Program-made: the position numbers and the translations under genes | The notes under the pieces: model-generated | What the model was told of the DNA's origin: nothing | What the model saw: only the letters and a program-made list of their open reading frames with translations | Databases searched by the model: none | Source of the DNA: an uncultured Hungatella sp. | GTDB lineage: Bacteria > Bacillota > Clostridia > Lachnospirales > Lachnospiraceae | Direction: 5' to 3' | DNA length: 64,000 bases | Assembly: GCA_910579515.1 (NCBI GenBank) | Contig: CAJTUV010000008.1 | Coordinates: forward strand, 33,223 to 97,222 | Part shown: positions 25,160 to 32,692 of the stretch, one piece after another | Numbering within the stretch: position 1 is the stretch's first letter | Layout: the number at the start of each line of letters is the position of its first letter

Positions 25160-25519
25160 ATGGAACTATCAAATTCAAAGGCATTCCTCCGCTCTCTCCT
25201 CTTCTCTTATCTCCTGTCCGGCATCTTATTGGTGGTGATCTCCTTCGCCCTATACCGGTTTCACCTAAAAGAGTCTCAAATCCAGATGGCGGTTATCCTG
25301 GTTTATGTCCTATCCTGTGCCCTGGCCGGACTTGTGGCCGGAAAAGGGGTAGGCCGTCAGAGGTTTTTCTGCGGATTGTTAGCTGGACTGCTGTATTTTC
25401 TGGTTCTTATGGCTGTTTCTTTTCTACTGGAAAAGGGTATCATTTCCTCTGTCCAGCAGATTATTACAGTCATGGCAATTTGTGTTGGAAGCGGAATCCT
25501 GGGAGGAATATTAAGCTAG
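25160..25519 (+). CDS. TIGR04086 family membrane protein
   Basis: The 119-residue product has four hydrophobic helices, a pattern typical of the TIGR04086/YrzE-like family of small Firmicute membrane proteins of unknown function. An AAAGGAG ribosome site precedes the ATG. A longer overlapping frame (from 25063) has no such site. It ends just before a strong hairpin shared with the convergent CBS protein gene. Confidence 0.8.
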   Translation: MELSNSKAFLRSLLFSYLLSGILLVVISFALYRFHLKESQIQMAVILVYVLSCALAGLVAGKGVGRQRFFCGLLAGLLYFLVLMAVSFLLEKGIISSVQQIITVMAICVGSGILGGILS

Positions 25520-25544
25520 ATTTTTAACTGGGGGGCAGCATTTT

Positions 25545-25568
25545 AGGGGCTGCAAATTGCAGCCCCCT
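25545..25568. terminator. bidirectional terminator hairpin
   Basis: AGGGGCTGCA pairs with TGCAGCCCC(C)T around a 3-4 base loop, between convergent genes ending at 25519 (+) and 25587 (-). Confidence 0.75.
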
Positions 25569-25586
25569 ATGTCTTTGGTGTAAGCC

Positions 25587-26870
25587 CTATGCCGGTTCTT
25601 CCTGATCTCCCTCTTCTTTAGCAGGCAGAACAATTTTTATTCGGTCAATCCGGTTTTTATCCACACTCTCTACTACAAACCGGATTCCGTTATCTGTCAC
25701 CTCTTCCCCTTCCTCAGGAAGATGGTCCAAAAGGCCAATAACCAATCCGCCTACCGAATCATAGTCCTCTGACTCTAATTCCAGTCCAAGACGATCATTC
25801 AAATCATCCAGCTTCATGGCCCCTTCTACAGAGTACTCCCCGGGAGCCATCTCGACCAGGCTCTTTTCCTCATCCTCATCATACTCGTCCCTGATTTCGC
25901 CTACGATCTCCTCCAGCATGTCCTCCAGTGTAATCAATCCGGCTGTAGCTCCATACTCATCCAGCACAATCACAATATTATTAAAGGTTTTCCTCATTTC
26001 TACCATAAGTTCTGCCGTTTTCTTGTATTCGTAAGTATAAAGAGGTTCTCTTAAATAATCCCGAATATGAAATTCCTCATGATTATCAATGAGAAGCAAA
26101 TCTTTCACATTAATAATGCCAACCACATTATCCGTATTCTCTTCAAAAACCGGAATCCGAGTATATTTTTCTTCACGGAAAATATCCAGAAGTTCCTGAT
26201 AAGTAGCATTTACCTCCACCAAAGTCATATCAATCCGAGGAACCATGATATCCTTTGCAACAGAGTCGCCAAAATCGAACACATTGTTTATCATCTTCTT
26301 TTCTTCAGATTCGATAACCCCTTCTTCATGGCTTACCTCAACAATCGTCCGAAGTTCATCCTCTGTGATGGAATCGCGTTTTGCATTAGGGTCAATCCGC
26401 AAAAGCAAAAGCACCCCTAAAGACAACTGATTTACCACATAAATCACTGGCGTCAAAACCACCATTAACCCATATATAATTTTTGCATTTTTTAATGCTA
26501 TGGATTCTGCGGATATTGTAGATAAAGTTTTTGGCGTAATCTCGCCAAACACCAGAATTAATAATGTCAGGATACCGGTAGCAACTCCTACTGCCCTATT
26601 TCCGAATAGACTGATCGTCAACGTAGTCATAAGAGAAGAGGCTGTCAAGTTTACGATATTGTTACCGATGAGAATCGCGCTAAGCATCTTCCCCTGTTCC
26701 TCAATGACCTTTGACAAAATAATCGCTTTCGGATCACCGGCATCCGCCAAAGTGCGGATACGAATTTTATTCACAGTGGTAAGAGCTGTTTCCGACGATG
26801 AGAAAAAAGCAGATAAAGCCAATAAAACAATTAATACAAGCAACTGTATGGCGTCACTCGAGTCCAACAA
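25587..26870 (-). CDS. hemolysin-family CNNM/CorC-type membrane protein with CBS domains
   Basis: The 427-residue protein has the three expected parts: an N-terminal DUF21/CNNM membrane domain with SAFFSSSETALTTVN (about 20-34), a paired CBS region (about 210-330, with DIMVPRIDMTLVE and DEYGATAGLITLEDML), and a C-terminal CorC_HlyC domain (about 345-415, with SVEGAMKLDDLND). Relatives affect Mg2+/Co2+ handling; the hemolysin name is historical. The start is TTG at 26870, with AAGGAG six bases upstream; no ATG is better placed. A near-consensus promoter lies just upstream. Confidence 0.92.
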   Translation of the reverse strand: MLDSSDAIQLLVLIVLLALSAFFSSSETALTTVNKIRIRTLADAGDPKAIILSKVIEEQGKMLSAILIGNNIVNLTASSLMTTLTISLFGNRAVGVATGILTLLILVFGEITPKTLSTISAESIALKNAKIIYGLMVVLTPVIYVVNQLSLGVLLLLRIDPNAKRDSITEDELRTIVEVSHEEGVIESEEKKMINNVFDFGDSVAKDIMVPRIDMTLVEVNATYQELLDIFREEKYTRIPVFEENTDNVVGIINVKDLLLIDNHEEFHIRDYLREPLYTYEYKKTAELMVEMRKTFNNIVIVLDEYGATAGLITLEDMLEEIVGEIRDEYDEDEEKSLVEMAPGEYSVEGAMKLDDLNDRLGLELESEDYDSVGGLVIGLLDHLPEEGEEVTDNGIRFVVESVDKNRIDRIKIVLPAKEEGDQEEPA

Positions 26871-26903
26871 AAATCACTCCTTATTTACTATATTTTAGTA
26901 GTG

Positions 26904-26932
26904 ATTGTACATGAAAATTCTATATTTGTCAA
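26904..26932 (-). promoter_or_regulatory. sigma-A-type promoter for the CNNM/CorC gene
   Basis: On the minus strand TTGACA (26932-26927) is followed after exactly 17 bases by TACAAT (26909-26904), about 35 bp ahead of the TTG start. It matches consensus at 6/6 and 5/6. Confidence 0.85.
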
Positions 26933-26949
26933 ATAAAACAAGGGATAAA

Positions 26950-27087
26950 GTTACAGCCACGCTCCCTCCTGGTCGCCGCTTTCTGTGTAGTTGAAGCGCT
27001 GGCTGAAAAGGACTTCAATCGTTCTTTAGATGTTTTGCAGTACTTCCCAACCAGCGCTTTCCCCCCTGAAAGTATCCTGGCTGTGAC
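26950..27087 (-). other. structured intergenic element (nested long-range stems)
   Basis: An outer stem GTTACAGCCA (26950-26959) / TGGCTGTGAC (27078-27087) encloses an inner stem AAGCGCTGG (26994-27002) / CCAGCGCTT (27051-27059), with GC-rich side sequence in an AT-rich gap. It lies after the LspA-like stop and before the promoter of the CNNM gene. It therefore cannot be a leader riboswitch of that promoter's transcript. It could be the 3' structure of the LspA mRNA, a small RNA, or a palindromic dispersed repeat. I could not match it to a known RNA class. Confidence 0.45.
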
Positions 27088-27096
27088 ATAAGCCGT

Positions 27097-27564
27097 TTAT
27101 TTTTCCCTGACAGACTGAAACATCTCCACAATCAGTAAAAGAAATGCTCCCAAAATAACGCATACATCAGCCAGATTAAACGTCACTTCCTTCAATTTTT
27201 TCCAACGAATGCTTACATAGTCCACCACATATCCACGGGTCATGCGGTCGTATAAATTACTGAGACCTCCCCCTATAACCAGAGCCAGTCCAATCTTCTC
27301 TGGCATATTTCCTTTTTTGGGGTAAATCCAGGCGAATATTCCCGCCACAGCGGAGACCACAGCCAAAGGAAGCTGTTTTACCAATTCCTTCTTCTGTCTC
27401 AGTATGCCGAAAGGAAGTCCATCATTGTGATCTCGATGAAGCATAATCATTCCTCTGGTTCCCTCCAGCTCTTTCGGAAATACAGATGGATCTTCCCTCT
27501 CTATGGTATCTTTAATTCCCAAATCAATCAGTAAAACTGCGGCTATTAACAAGAAAAGCCCCAT
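27097..27564 (-). CDS. signal peptidase II family protein (LspA-like, divergent)
   Basis: The 155-residue membrane protein has four hydrophobic helices and the LspA core: GGLSNLYDR (99-107), GYVVDYV (111-117) and FNLADVCVILGA (129-140). The two catalytic Asp (115 and 133) are present. The usual NxGxAFG loop reads HNDGLPFGIL (46-55), and spacing in the first half is atypical. LspA cleaves prolipoprotein signal peptides. It may be a second, specialised copy, because no Lgt or RluD partner is adjacent. It is divergent from the S8 protease. Confidence 0.8.
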   Translation of the reverse strand: MGLFLLIAAVLLIDLGIKDTIEREDPSVFPKELEGTRGMIMLHRDHNDGLPFGILRQKKELVKQLPLAVVSAVAGIFAWIYPKKGNMPEKIGLALVIGGGLSNLYDRMTRGYVVDYVSIRWKKLKEVTFNLADVCVILGAFLLLIVEMFQSVREK

Positions 27565-27679
27565 ATCTATTGCCTCCTTCTTCTTTTTCTCTATTTTACT
27601 ATGATTATGTTCTTCCGTCTAGTGGGATATCATTCACTTTTTGCATATATTAGATTAAAAAGAAATTGAGATTCTGCTT

Positions 27680-29416
27680 ATGAATGTTTGTACCTCTCAA
27701 GTAGCTGGAGAAGAATATGCTGACTTTATCTTTCGCTCCAGCGGTTTGGGTCTGGAGGAACTTTCCCAAACCTATGGAAATAACTGTATCAGCTATGTTG
27801 ACGGGGAATATGCCATTGTTCATCAGCTTCTAAAAGACAGCCTCCCCATATCTGTAGAAAATCATTCCTACCTGTCAATCCCCTTCCTTTATGGTCTGCT
27901 AGACACTACCAGTATGGAACGTTCTGGAATTTTATCTACCTTCCAGCAGCCTGCCCTAAATTCTCAGGGCGAGCAAACGATTATTGGTTTTATCGACACA
28001 GGAATTGATTATCAGAATCCCATGTTTCGATCACCTAGCGGAACAACACGAATCTTGGGAATCTGGGACCAGACTCTTCCGGGCGGAGGCTTTCAGATGG
28101 AAGGCACACATGGAATCCCTTTCTCCTTCCTTTATGGACAGGAATACGTACAAGAAAATATCAATGCCGCCCTGGCAGATCCGAATCCACTTTCTATAGT
28201 TCCCTCCGTAGACACTGTGGGACACGGCACCTTTTTGGCAGGAATTGCAGCCGGAGGTCCTACCCCAACTCAAAATTTTACAGGCGCGTCTCCTGCCTGC
28301 TACATTGGAGTAGTAAAATTAAAACCTGTCAAGCAATACCTTCGCGACTATTATCTTCTTCCTGAATCCGCTGATGCATATCAGAGTAACGATCTAATGA
28401 TGGCAGTAGCCTATTTACGCCTTTTAGCCCTTCGCCACCGAATGCCTCTAGTTCTCTGTATCGGCCTGGGAACCAATCAGGGAGGTCACAACGGTTATTC
28501 CCCCTTCAGCCAGGTACTGAATAATCTACAGCAGATTTTAGGCATCAGCGCGGTCTGTGCAGGAGGCAATGAAGTAGGATTCCGCCACCATTACTTTGGC
28601 CGTGTGACCCAGTCCTCTGCATTTGATGAGGTTGAATTAAAGGTAGGCGATGAAGAACGTGGATTTGTCATGGAGCTTTGGGCCAACCTGCCAGAAATAT
28701 ATACTGTGGGATTCGTTTCTCCTACAGGTGAGGTCATTGACCGCATTCCTTTTCGGGCAGGCGAAGATACTACAGTGCGTTTCTCTTTGGAAAACACCAC
28801 AGTCACTGTCTCCTATGTGGCCAGCATCGGAGGCCAAAACGATTTCCTTGCTCTTATGCGCTTCTCCGCGCCCACCTCAGGTATCTGGAGGATACGGATC
28901 TATCCTACACTATCCATTACCGGAGTATACCACCTATGGCTCCCTCTTCACGGATTTCTGTCAGATGATACCTACTTTTTAAATGCCGACCCATTTACCA
29001 CTATTACAAGTCCCGGAAACGCTGCTTTCCCCATCACAGTCAGCGCCTATAACCACCTAAATAACAGCCTTTACATCCATTCCAGCCGAGGTTATACCAG
29101 AGACGGAAGAGTGAAACCAGACCTTGCGGCTCCGGGTGTCGATGTCTTTGGGCCCGGGCTTTCTTCTGTTCCGGGAGAATATCCTATGACGCGAATGTCC
29201 GGCTCCTCTGTATCGGCCGCTCATGTGGCTGGCGCTGTAGCTAATTTGTACTCCTGGGGCTTTGTCCAAGGACATTACCCCCAAATTAATAACAGTTCCA
29301 TCAAAGCCTTTTTAACCCGTGGAGCCAGTCGTAATCCTAACTTCACCTATCCAAACAGAGAGTGGGGGTATGGTACTTTAAACCTATATGATTCCTATGT
29401 GTCTTTACGGGACTGA
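27680..29416 (+). CDS. S8 family serine peptidase, CspA/CspC-like
   Basis: The 578-residue subtilase has Asp106 in GFIDTGIDY, His182 in VGHGTFLAGIAAG and Ser510 in MSGSSVSAAHVAG. The catalytic triad is therefore complete, though the last motif has GSS...AAH instead of the common GTS...AxP. It has no signal peptide. A long insertion between the His and Ser regions, beta-rich around 310-430, is shared with Clostridial Csp-type proteases (some act in spore germination), to which it is most similar in layout. The start context is weak. It may act in the cytoplasm or spore; the substrate is unknown. Confidence 0.85.
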   Translation: MNVCTSQVAGEEYADFIFRSSGLGLEELSQTYGNNCISYVDGEYAIVHQLLKDSLPISVENHSYLSIPFLYGLLDTTSMERSGILSTFQQPALNSQGEQTIIGFIDTGIDYQNPMFRSPSGTTRILGIWDQTLPGGGFQMEGTHGIPFSFLYGQEYVQENINAALADPNPLSIVPSVDTVGHGTFLAGIAAGGPTPTQNFTGASPACYIGVVKLKPVKQYLRDYYLLPESADAYQSNDLMMAVAYLRLLALRHRMPLVLCIGLGTNQGGHNGYSPFSQVLNNLQQILGISAVCAGGNEVGFRHHYFGRVTQSSAFDEVELKVGDEERGFVMELWANLPEIYTVGFVSPTGEVIDRIPFRAGEDTTVRFSLENTTVTVSYVASIGGQNDFLALMRFSAPTSGIWRIRIYPTLSITGVYHLWLPLHGFLSDDTYFLNADPFTTITSPGNAAFPITVSAYNHLNNSLYIHSSRGYTRDGRVKPDLAAPGVDVFGPGLSSVPGEYPMTRMSGSSVSAAHVAGAVANLYSWGFVQGHYPQINNSSIKAFLTRGASRNPNFTYPNREWGYGTLNLYDSYVSLRD

Positions 29417-29424
29417 TATTAGGC

Positions 29425-29458
29425 CAGGGGCAGAAACGCATTTGCGTAACTGCCCCCT
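29425..29458. terminator. bidirectional terminator hairpin
   Basis: CAGGGGCAG (29425-29433) pairs with CTGCCCCCTG, with an inner ACGCA/TGCGT stem. It lies between the convergent S8 protease (ends 29416) and ClpX-like gene (ends 29472). Confidence 0.75.
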
Positions 29459-29471
29459 GAAAGTATTCTTC

Positions 29472-30857
29472 TTACCCTCTCATCTCAATTCTGGGCCCAC
29501 CGTTCTTTTCCAGATATCCTCTCGTAATCACTACAGTCCCGATTCCCGGGTCTTTTGGCACTTCATACATAATGTCAAGCATAAACTCCTCAATAATAGC
29601 GCGCAAAGCCCTTGCCCCTGTCTCCCGTTTCAATGCCTCCTCTGCGATCCATAAAAGAGCCTCCTCTTCAAATACCAGCCTTACCTCGTCTAATGCTAGA
29701 AGCTTTTGATACTGCTTTAAGATCGCATTTTTAGGCCGTTTTAGTATCTCTACCATCACGTCCCTGGTCAATTTACAGAATGAAACCACAACTGGAAGTC
29801 TTCCTAAAAATTCTGGAATCATGCCGAACATCCGCAAATCCCCATTGGTTACATACCTTAAAATGTCAGGGTCATCCTGATACTTATCTTTTAACTCTGC
29901 CTGAAAGCCCATGGAAGTCTTCTTGCGCAAACGTTCTTTAATTATATCTTCTAAATCAGGGAATGCTCCACCGCAGATAAATAAAATATTATCTGTATTC
30001 ACAGTAGCCATAGGAGTGAGAGCATTCTTTTGATTTGAGCCTACAGGCACCTCCACTCTGCTTCCCTCCAAAAGCTTTAAAAGCTCCTGCTGCACCGATT
30101 CTCCACTTACATCCCTGGTATTGGTATTCTTTTTTTTGGCAATCTTATCAATTTCGTCAATGAAAATAATTCCTCGCTCCGCTTTTTCCACGTCATTCTC
30201 TGCAGCCATCAGCAATTTGGATACCACACTTTCAATATCGTCTCCAATATATCCAGCTTCTGTCAAAGCTGTGGCGTCGGCAATGGCAAGAGGGACCTCT
30301 AACAGTCCGGCAAGGGTCTTTACCAGATACGTCTTTCCGCTTCCAGTAGGACCAATCAGAAGAATATTCGACTTTTCAATTTGAACGTCGTCCTCTTCTT
30401 CCCCTTCCTTTTTCGCCTCTCCTGTAAGCACTCGCTTGTAGTGATTGTACACAGCTACAGAAATCGCCTTCTTAGCCTGCTCCTGGCCAATCACATACTG
30501 ATCCAGCTTCTCCTTGATCCTGTGAGGTGCTGGTATGTCCTTAAAATCCAGCGCCGGTTCTTCTGACTTGTCAGACTTTTTCTTTATCTGCTGCTTTTTA
30601 GGAATCTCCATCTTAGGCAGATTCTGATTCATCAGATGATTCAGATTCATATTCAGGTAGGGCAGATTTTGAAACTGCGAAAAATCCATTCCATTATTCA
30701 ATACAGAATCGAATGTCTTTTGCATACAGTCATGGCACATACACAAATTCCCTTGAATCGAAATCATCGTTCCTGCCTTGCTTTCTGGCCTGCGGCATAT
30801 ATAGCAAATCTTCTCATACTCTTCTCTGTCTAAATCTTTTGTGTCTTTCTCTTCCAA
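29472..30857 (-). CDS. ClpX-like AAA+ unfoldase with atypical N-terminal zinc finger
   Basis: The 461-residue protein has a four-Cys zinc site (Cys18, 21, 41, 44) and a variable Asn/Met-rich linker (about 50-105) not seen in standard ClpX. The AAA+ core follows with Walker A GPTGSGKTYL (near 170), Walker B GIIFIDEIDKIAK and the C-terminal domain. A pore-loop region like standard ClpX is present, but I could not confirm the IGF tripeptide that docks ClpP. Genome-encoded ClpX is usually ~420 residues and next to clpP; here no clpP is nearby, so this is probably a paralogue with its own adaptor/substrate set. The start is TTG with GGAG 8 bp upstream. Confidence 0.85.
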   Translation of the reverse strand: MEEKDTKDLDREEYEKICYICRRPESKAGTMISIQGNLCMCHDCMQKTFDSVLNNGMDFSQFQNLPYLNMNLNHLMNQNLPKMEIPKKQQIKKKSDKSEEPALDFKDIPAPHRIKEKLDQYVIGQEQAKKAISVAVYNHYKRVLTGEAKKEGEEEDDVQIEKSNILLIGPTGSGKTYLVKTLAGLLEVPLAIADATALTEAGYIGDDIESVVSKLLMAAENDVEKAERGIIFIDEIDKIAKKKNTNTRDVSGESVQQELLKLLEGSRVEVPVGSNQKNALTPMATVNTDNILFICGGAFPDLEDIIKERLRKKTSMGFQAELKDKYQDDPDILRYVTNGDLRMFGMIPEFLGRLPVVVSFCKLTRDVMVEILKRPKNAILKQYQKLLALDEVRLVFEEEALLWIAEEALKRETGARALRAIIEEFMLDIMYEVPKDPGIGTVVITRGYLEKNGGPRIEMRG

Positions 30858-30904
30858 AATAAGTTCTCCTGTTCTTTTCTTTCAAAGTATTATAAACAAA
30901 TTTA

Positions 30905-30927
30905 GACCATGGCACAAGACCATGGTC
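30905..30927 (-). terminator. terminator-like hairpin after the HtrA gene
   Basis: GACCATGG (30905-30912) and CCATGGTC (30920-30927) form an 8-bp stem with a 7-base loop, followed on the minus strand by a T-rich TAAATTTGTTT stretch. It lies 33 bp after the HtrA stop. Confidence 0.65.
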
Positions 30928-30959
30928 CAAATTTATATAGTTTTTCTATTCACTTCATT

Positions 30960-32552
30960 TTATCTGGGGCTGTTTCTCTGAGTTTCCTGTCCCATTTCTG
31001 TCCTTTCCCCAAGAGTAATCTCCACTGTTCTCTCCACATATTTGCCATTTTCCAAGGACTGCACAGTCAGATTCACGGTCTCCCCCGCCCTGTAGTATTG
31101 CAATAAGTCCTCAAGCGCCGCCATGCTTCGGATACTCTGGTCATCAAACTTTGTAATCACATCCTTTTCACGCAAGTCAGATTTTGAAGCCGCTCCGCCG
31201 TCAATAATCGCATACACAAACACACCTGCCGGCATATCAAGCTGCTTCACCATGCTTTCATCCACAGTCAGAGCCTGGATTCCCAAATATCCCTCCTGGC
31301 CTTCCTCTACCGCATGATTTCTGGTTCTCTTTGTCATAAGAGAATCTATAATGTCCTGAACCTGTGAGACAGGAATCGCATAGCCAATGCCCTCTACATC
31401 TGTGCTGGAATACTTGGCTGCATTGATTCCAACCACCTCTCCCTTCATATTCAAAAGCGCGCCGCCGCTGTTTCCCGGGTTGATCGCCGCGTCGGTCTGA
31501 AGCAGATGCCTGGTAAGGTTTCCTTCTGTCTTAACCTCCCGATTCAGTGCGCTGACATAGCCCACTGTGGTGGACTGCCCATACCCAAGCGCGTTGCCGA
31601 TAGCGATAACCCCCTGGCCTACTTTCAGTTCATCAGAATTGCCAAGCTTTGCTATGGAGATCTGGCTTAAGGTATCCTCCGAAATATCTTTCAAAGAAAC
31701 CGCAATAACGGCCAGGTCTGAATCTACATCGGTTCCTTTGATGGTTGCATTTACCGACTGATCGTCAATAAACACCACTGATAAATCATTAGACCCTTCT
31801 ACCACATGATTATTGGTCACAATCAGAAGTTCTTCCTCGTTTTGCCCTACAATAATACCAGAACCACTGCTGGGCACTTCATAAGTCTGTCTTTGACCAA
31901 ACCAGCTGCTCTCATATCTCATCGTATTATTAATAGACACTACAGATGGCATGGCCTGTTCTACGATTCCAGAAACATCCAGAGCAGGCGTTATGTTCAT
32001 TCCTGTGGTAGCGGCCGGCGTCTGGATAACGGTAGGAGTCGTCTCTTCTGTAAGTACTTCCGCCTGACTCACCTGAGCATAGGATTCTGGCTTCAGGTTA
32101 TTGGCCAACATATTAATTCCCACCATAGTACCGCCGGAAACTGTTCCGAACAGAAGGGCCGCTGCAGTAATCCCTGCCGCCTTTCTCCCAAGACTGCCTG
32201 ATACTTTCTTTCTTGTACGGTCTTTACCGCCCTGTGCCGAGTGATTGGCAAAAGATTCCTGTCTGCCTTCCTGTTCGTTCTGCCAGTTATAATACCTGGG
32301 GCCTTGGTTATAATTTTGATACTGCTGATACTGCGAAGCCCCATATGGCTGGCTGTTATATTGTGGATTCTCATATGGCTGCTGTTGGCTCTGCTGGTTT
32401 ACTGAACTAAAATTCTGCTGTTCCTGGTTAATTCCTTTTTCTTCAGACGATATGTCTAAAGACGCAGAGGTTTGTTCTGCCTGGTGTTGTCTCTCTTCGC
32501 AAGAACCTGCTTCTTCCTTTTGCTCCTTGTTTATGTTCTCATCATACATCAT
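30960..32552 (-). CDS. membrane-anchored HtrA/DegP-type serine protease with PDZ domain
   Basis: The 530-residue protein has a long Gln/Tyr/Asn-rich cytoplasmic N-tail (about 1-115) and a single transmembrane helix (about 125-150). The extracytoplasmic trypsin-like domain carries His249 (TNNHVVEG), Asp279 (DVDSDLAVI) and Ser362 (INPGNSGGALL), and a C-terminal PDZ domain spans about 415-520. HtrA proteases handle misfolded surface proteins. Start ATG (two in tandem) with GGAG. It lies just downstream of the operon 2 terminator, so it has its own promoter. Confidence 0.92.
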   Translation of the reverse strand: MMYDENINKEQKEEAGSCEERQHQAEQTSASLDISSEEKGINQEQQNFSSVNQQSQQQPYENPQYNSQPYGASQYQQYQNYNQGPRYYNWQNEQEGRQESFANHSAQGGKDRTRKKVSGSLGRKAAGITAAALLFGTVSGGTMVGINMLANNLKPESYAQVSQAEVLTEETTPTVIQTPAATTGMNITPALDVSGIVEQAMPSVVSINNTMRYESSWFGQRQTYEVPSSGSGIIVGQNEEELLIVTNNHVVEGSNDLSVVFIDDQSVNATIKGTDVDSDLAVIAVSLKDISEDTLSQISIAKLGNSDELKVGQGVIAIGNALGYGQSTTVGYVSALNREVKTEGNLTRHLLQTDAAINPGNSGGALLNMKGEVVGINAAKYSSTDVEGIGYAIPVSQVQDIIDSLMTKRTRNHAVEEGQEGYLGIQALTVDESMVKQLDMPAGVFVYAIIDGGAASKSDLREKDVITKFDDQSIRSMAALEDLLQYYRAGETVNLTVQSLENGKYVERTVEITLGERTEMGQETQRNSPR

Positions 32553-32665
32553 ATATCTGTCTCCTTTCTATCATGTTAAGGTTGTTTTCTTATTGACTAT
32601 GAGCATACTATATCAACCCTTTGTGACCAAATTGTGAAAGAACTATTATAAAAAAGTGAAAAAAC

Positions 32666-32692
32666 GGCCAGGAAGTCAACTGACTCCTGGCC
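32666..32692 (-). terminator. intrinsic terminator of glycan operon 2
   Basis: GGCCAGGAGTCA and TGACTTCCTGGCC form a long GC-rich stem; the minus-strand transcript then reads GTTTTTTCACTTTTTT. The stem overlaps the last codons and stop of the LCP gene. Confidence 0.9.

Noticed and set aside
25063..25527. 154-codon frame overlapping the TIGR04086 gene
   Set aside because: The composition and lack of a ribosome site contrast with the 25160 frame, which has both a good site and four helices.
26950..27087. Riboswitch for the CorC gene (Mn/Mg or cobalamin type)
   Set aside because: A near-consensus promoter (26904-26932) lies downstream of the structure on the minus strand, so the leader of that transcript would not include it, and no known riboswitch consensus could be matched.
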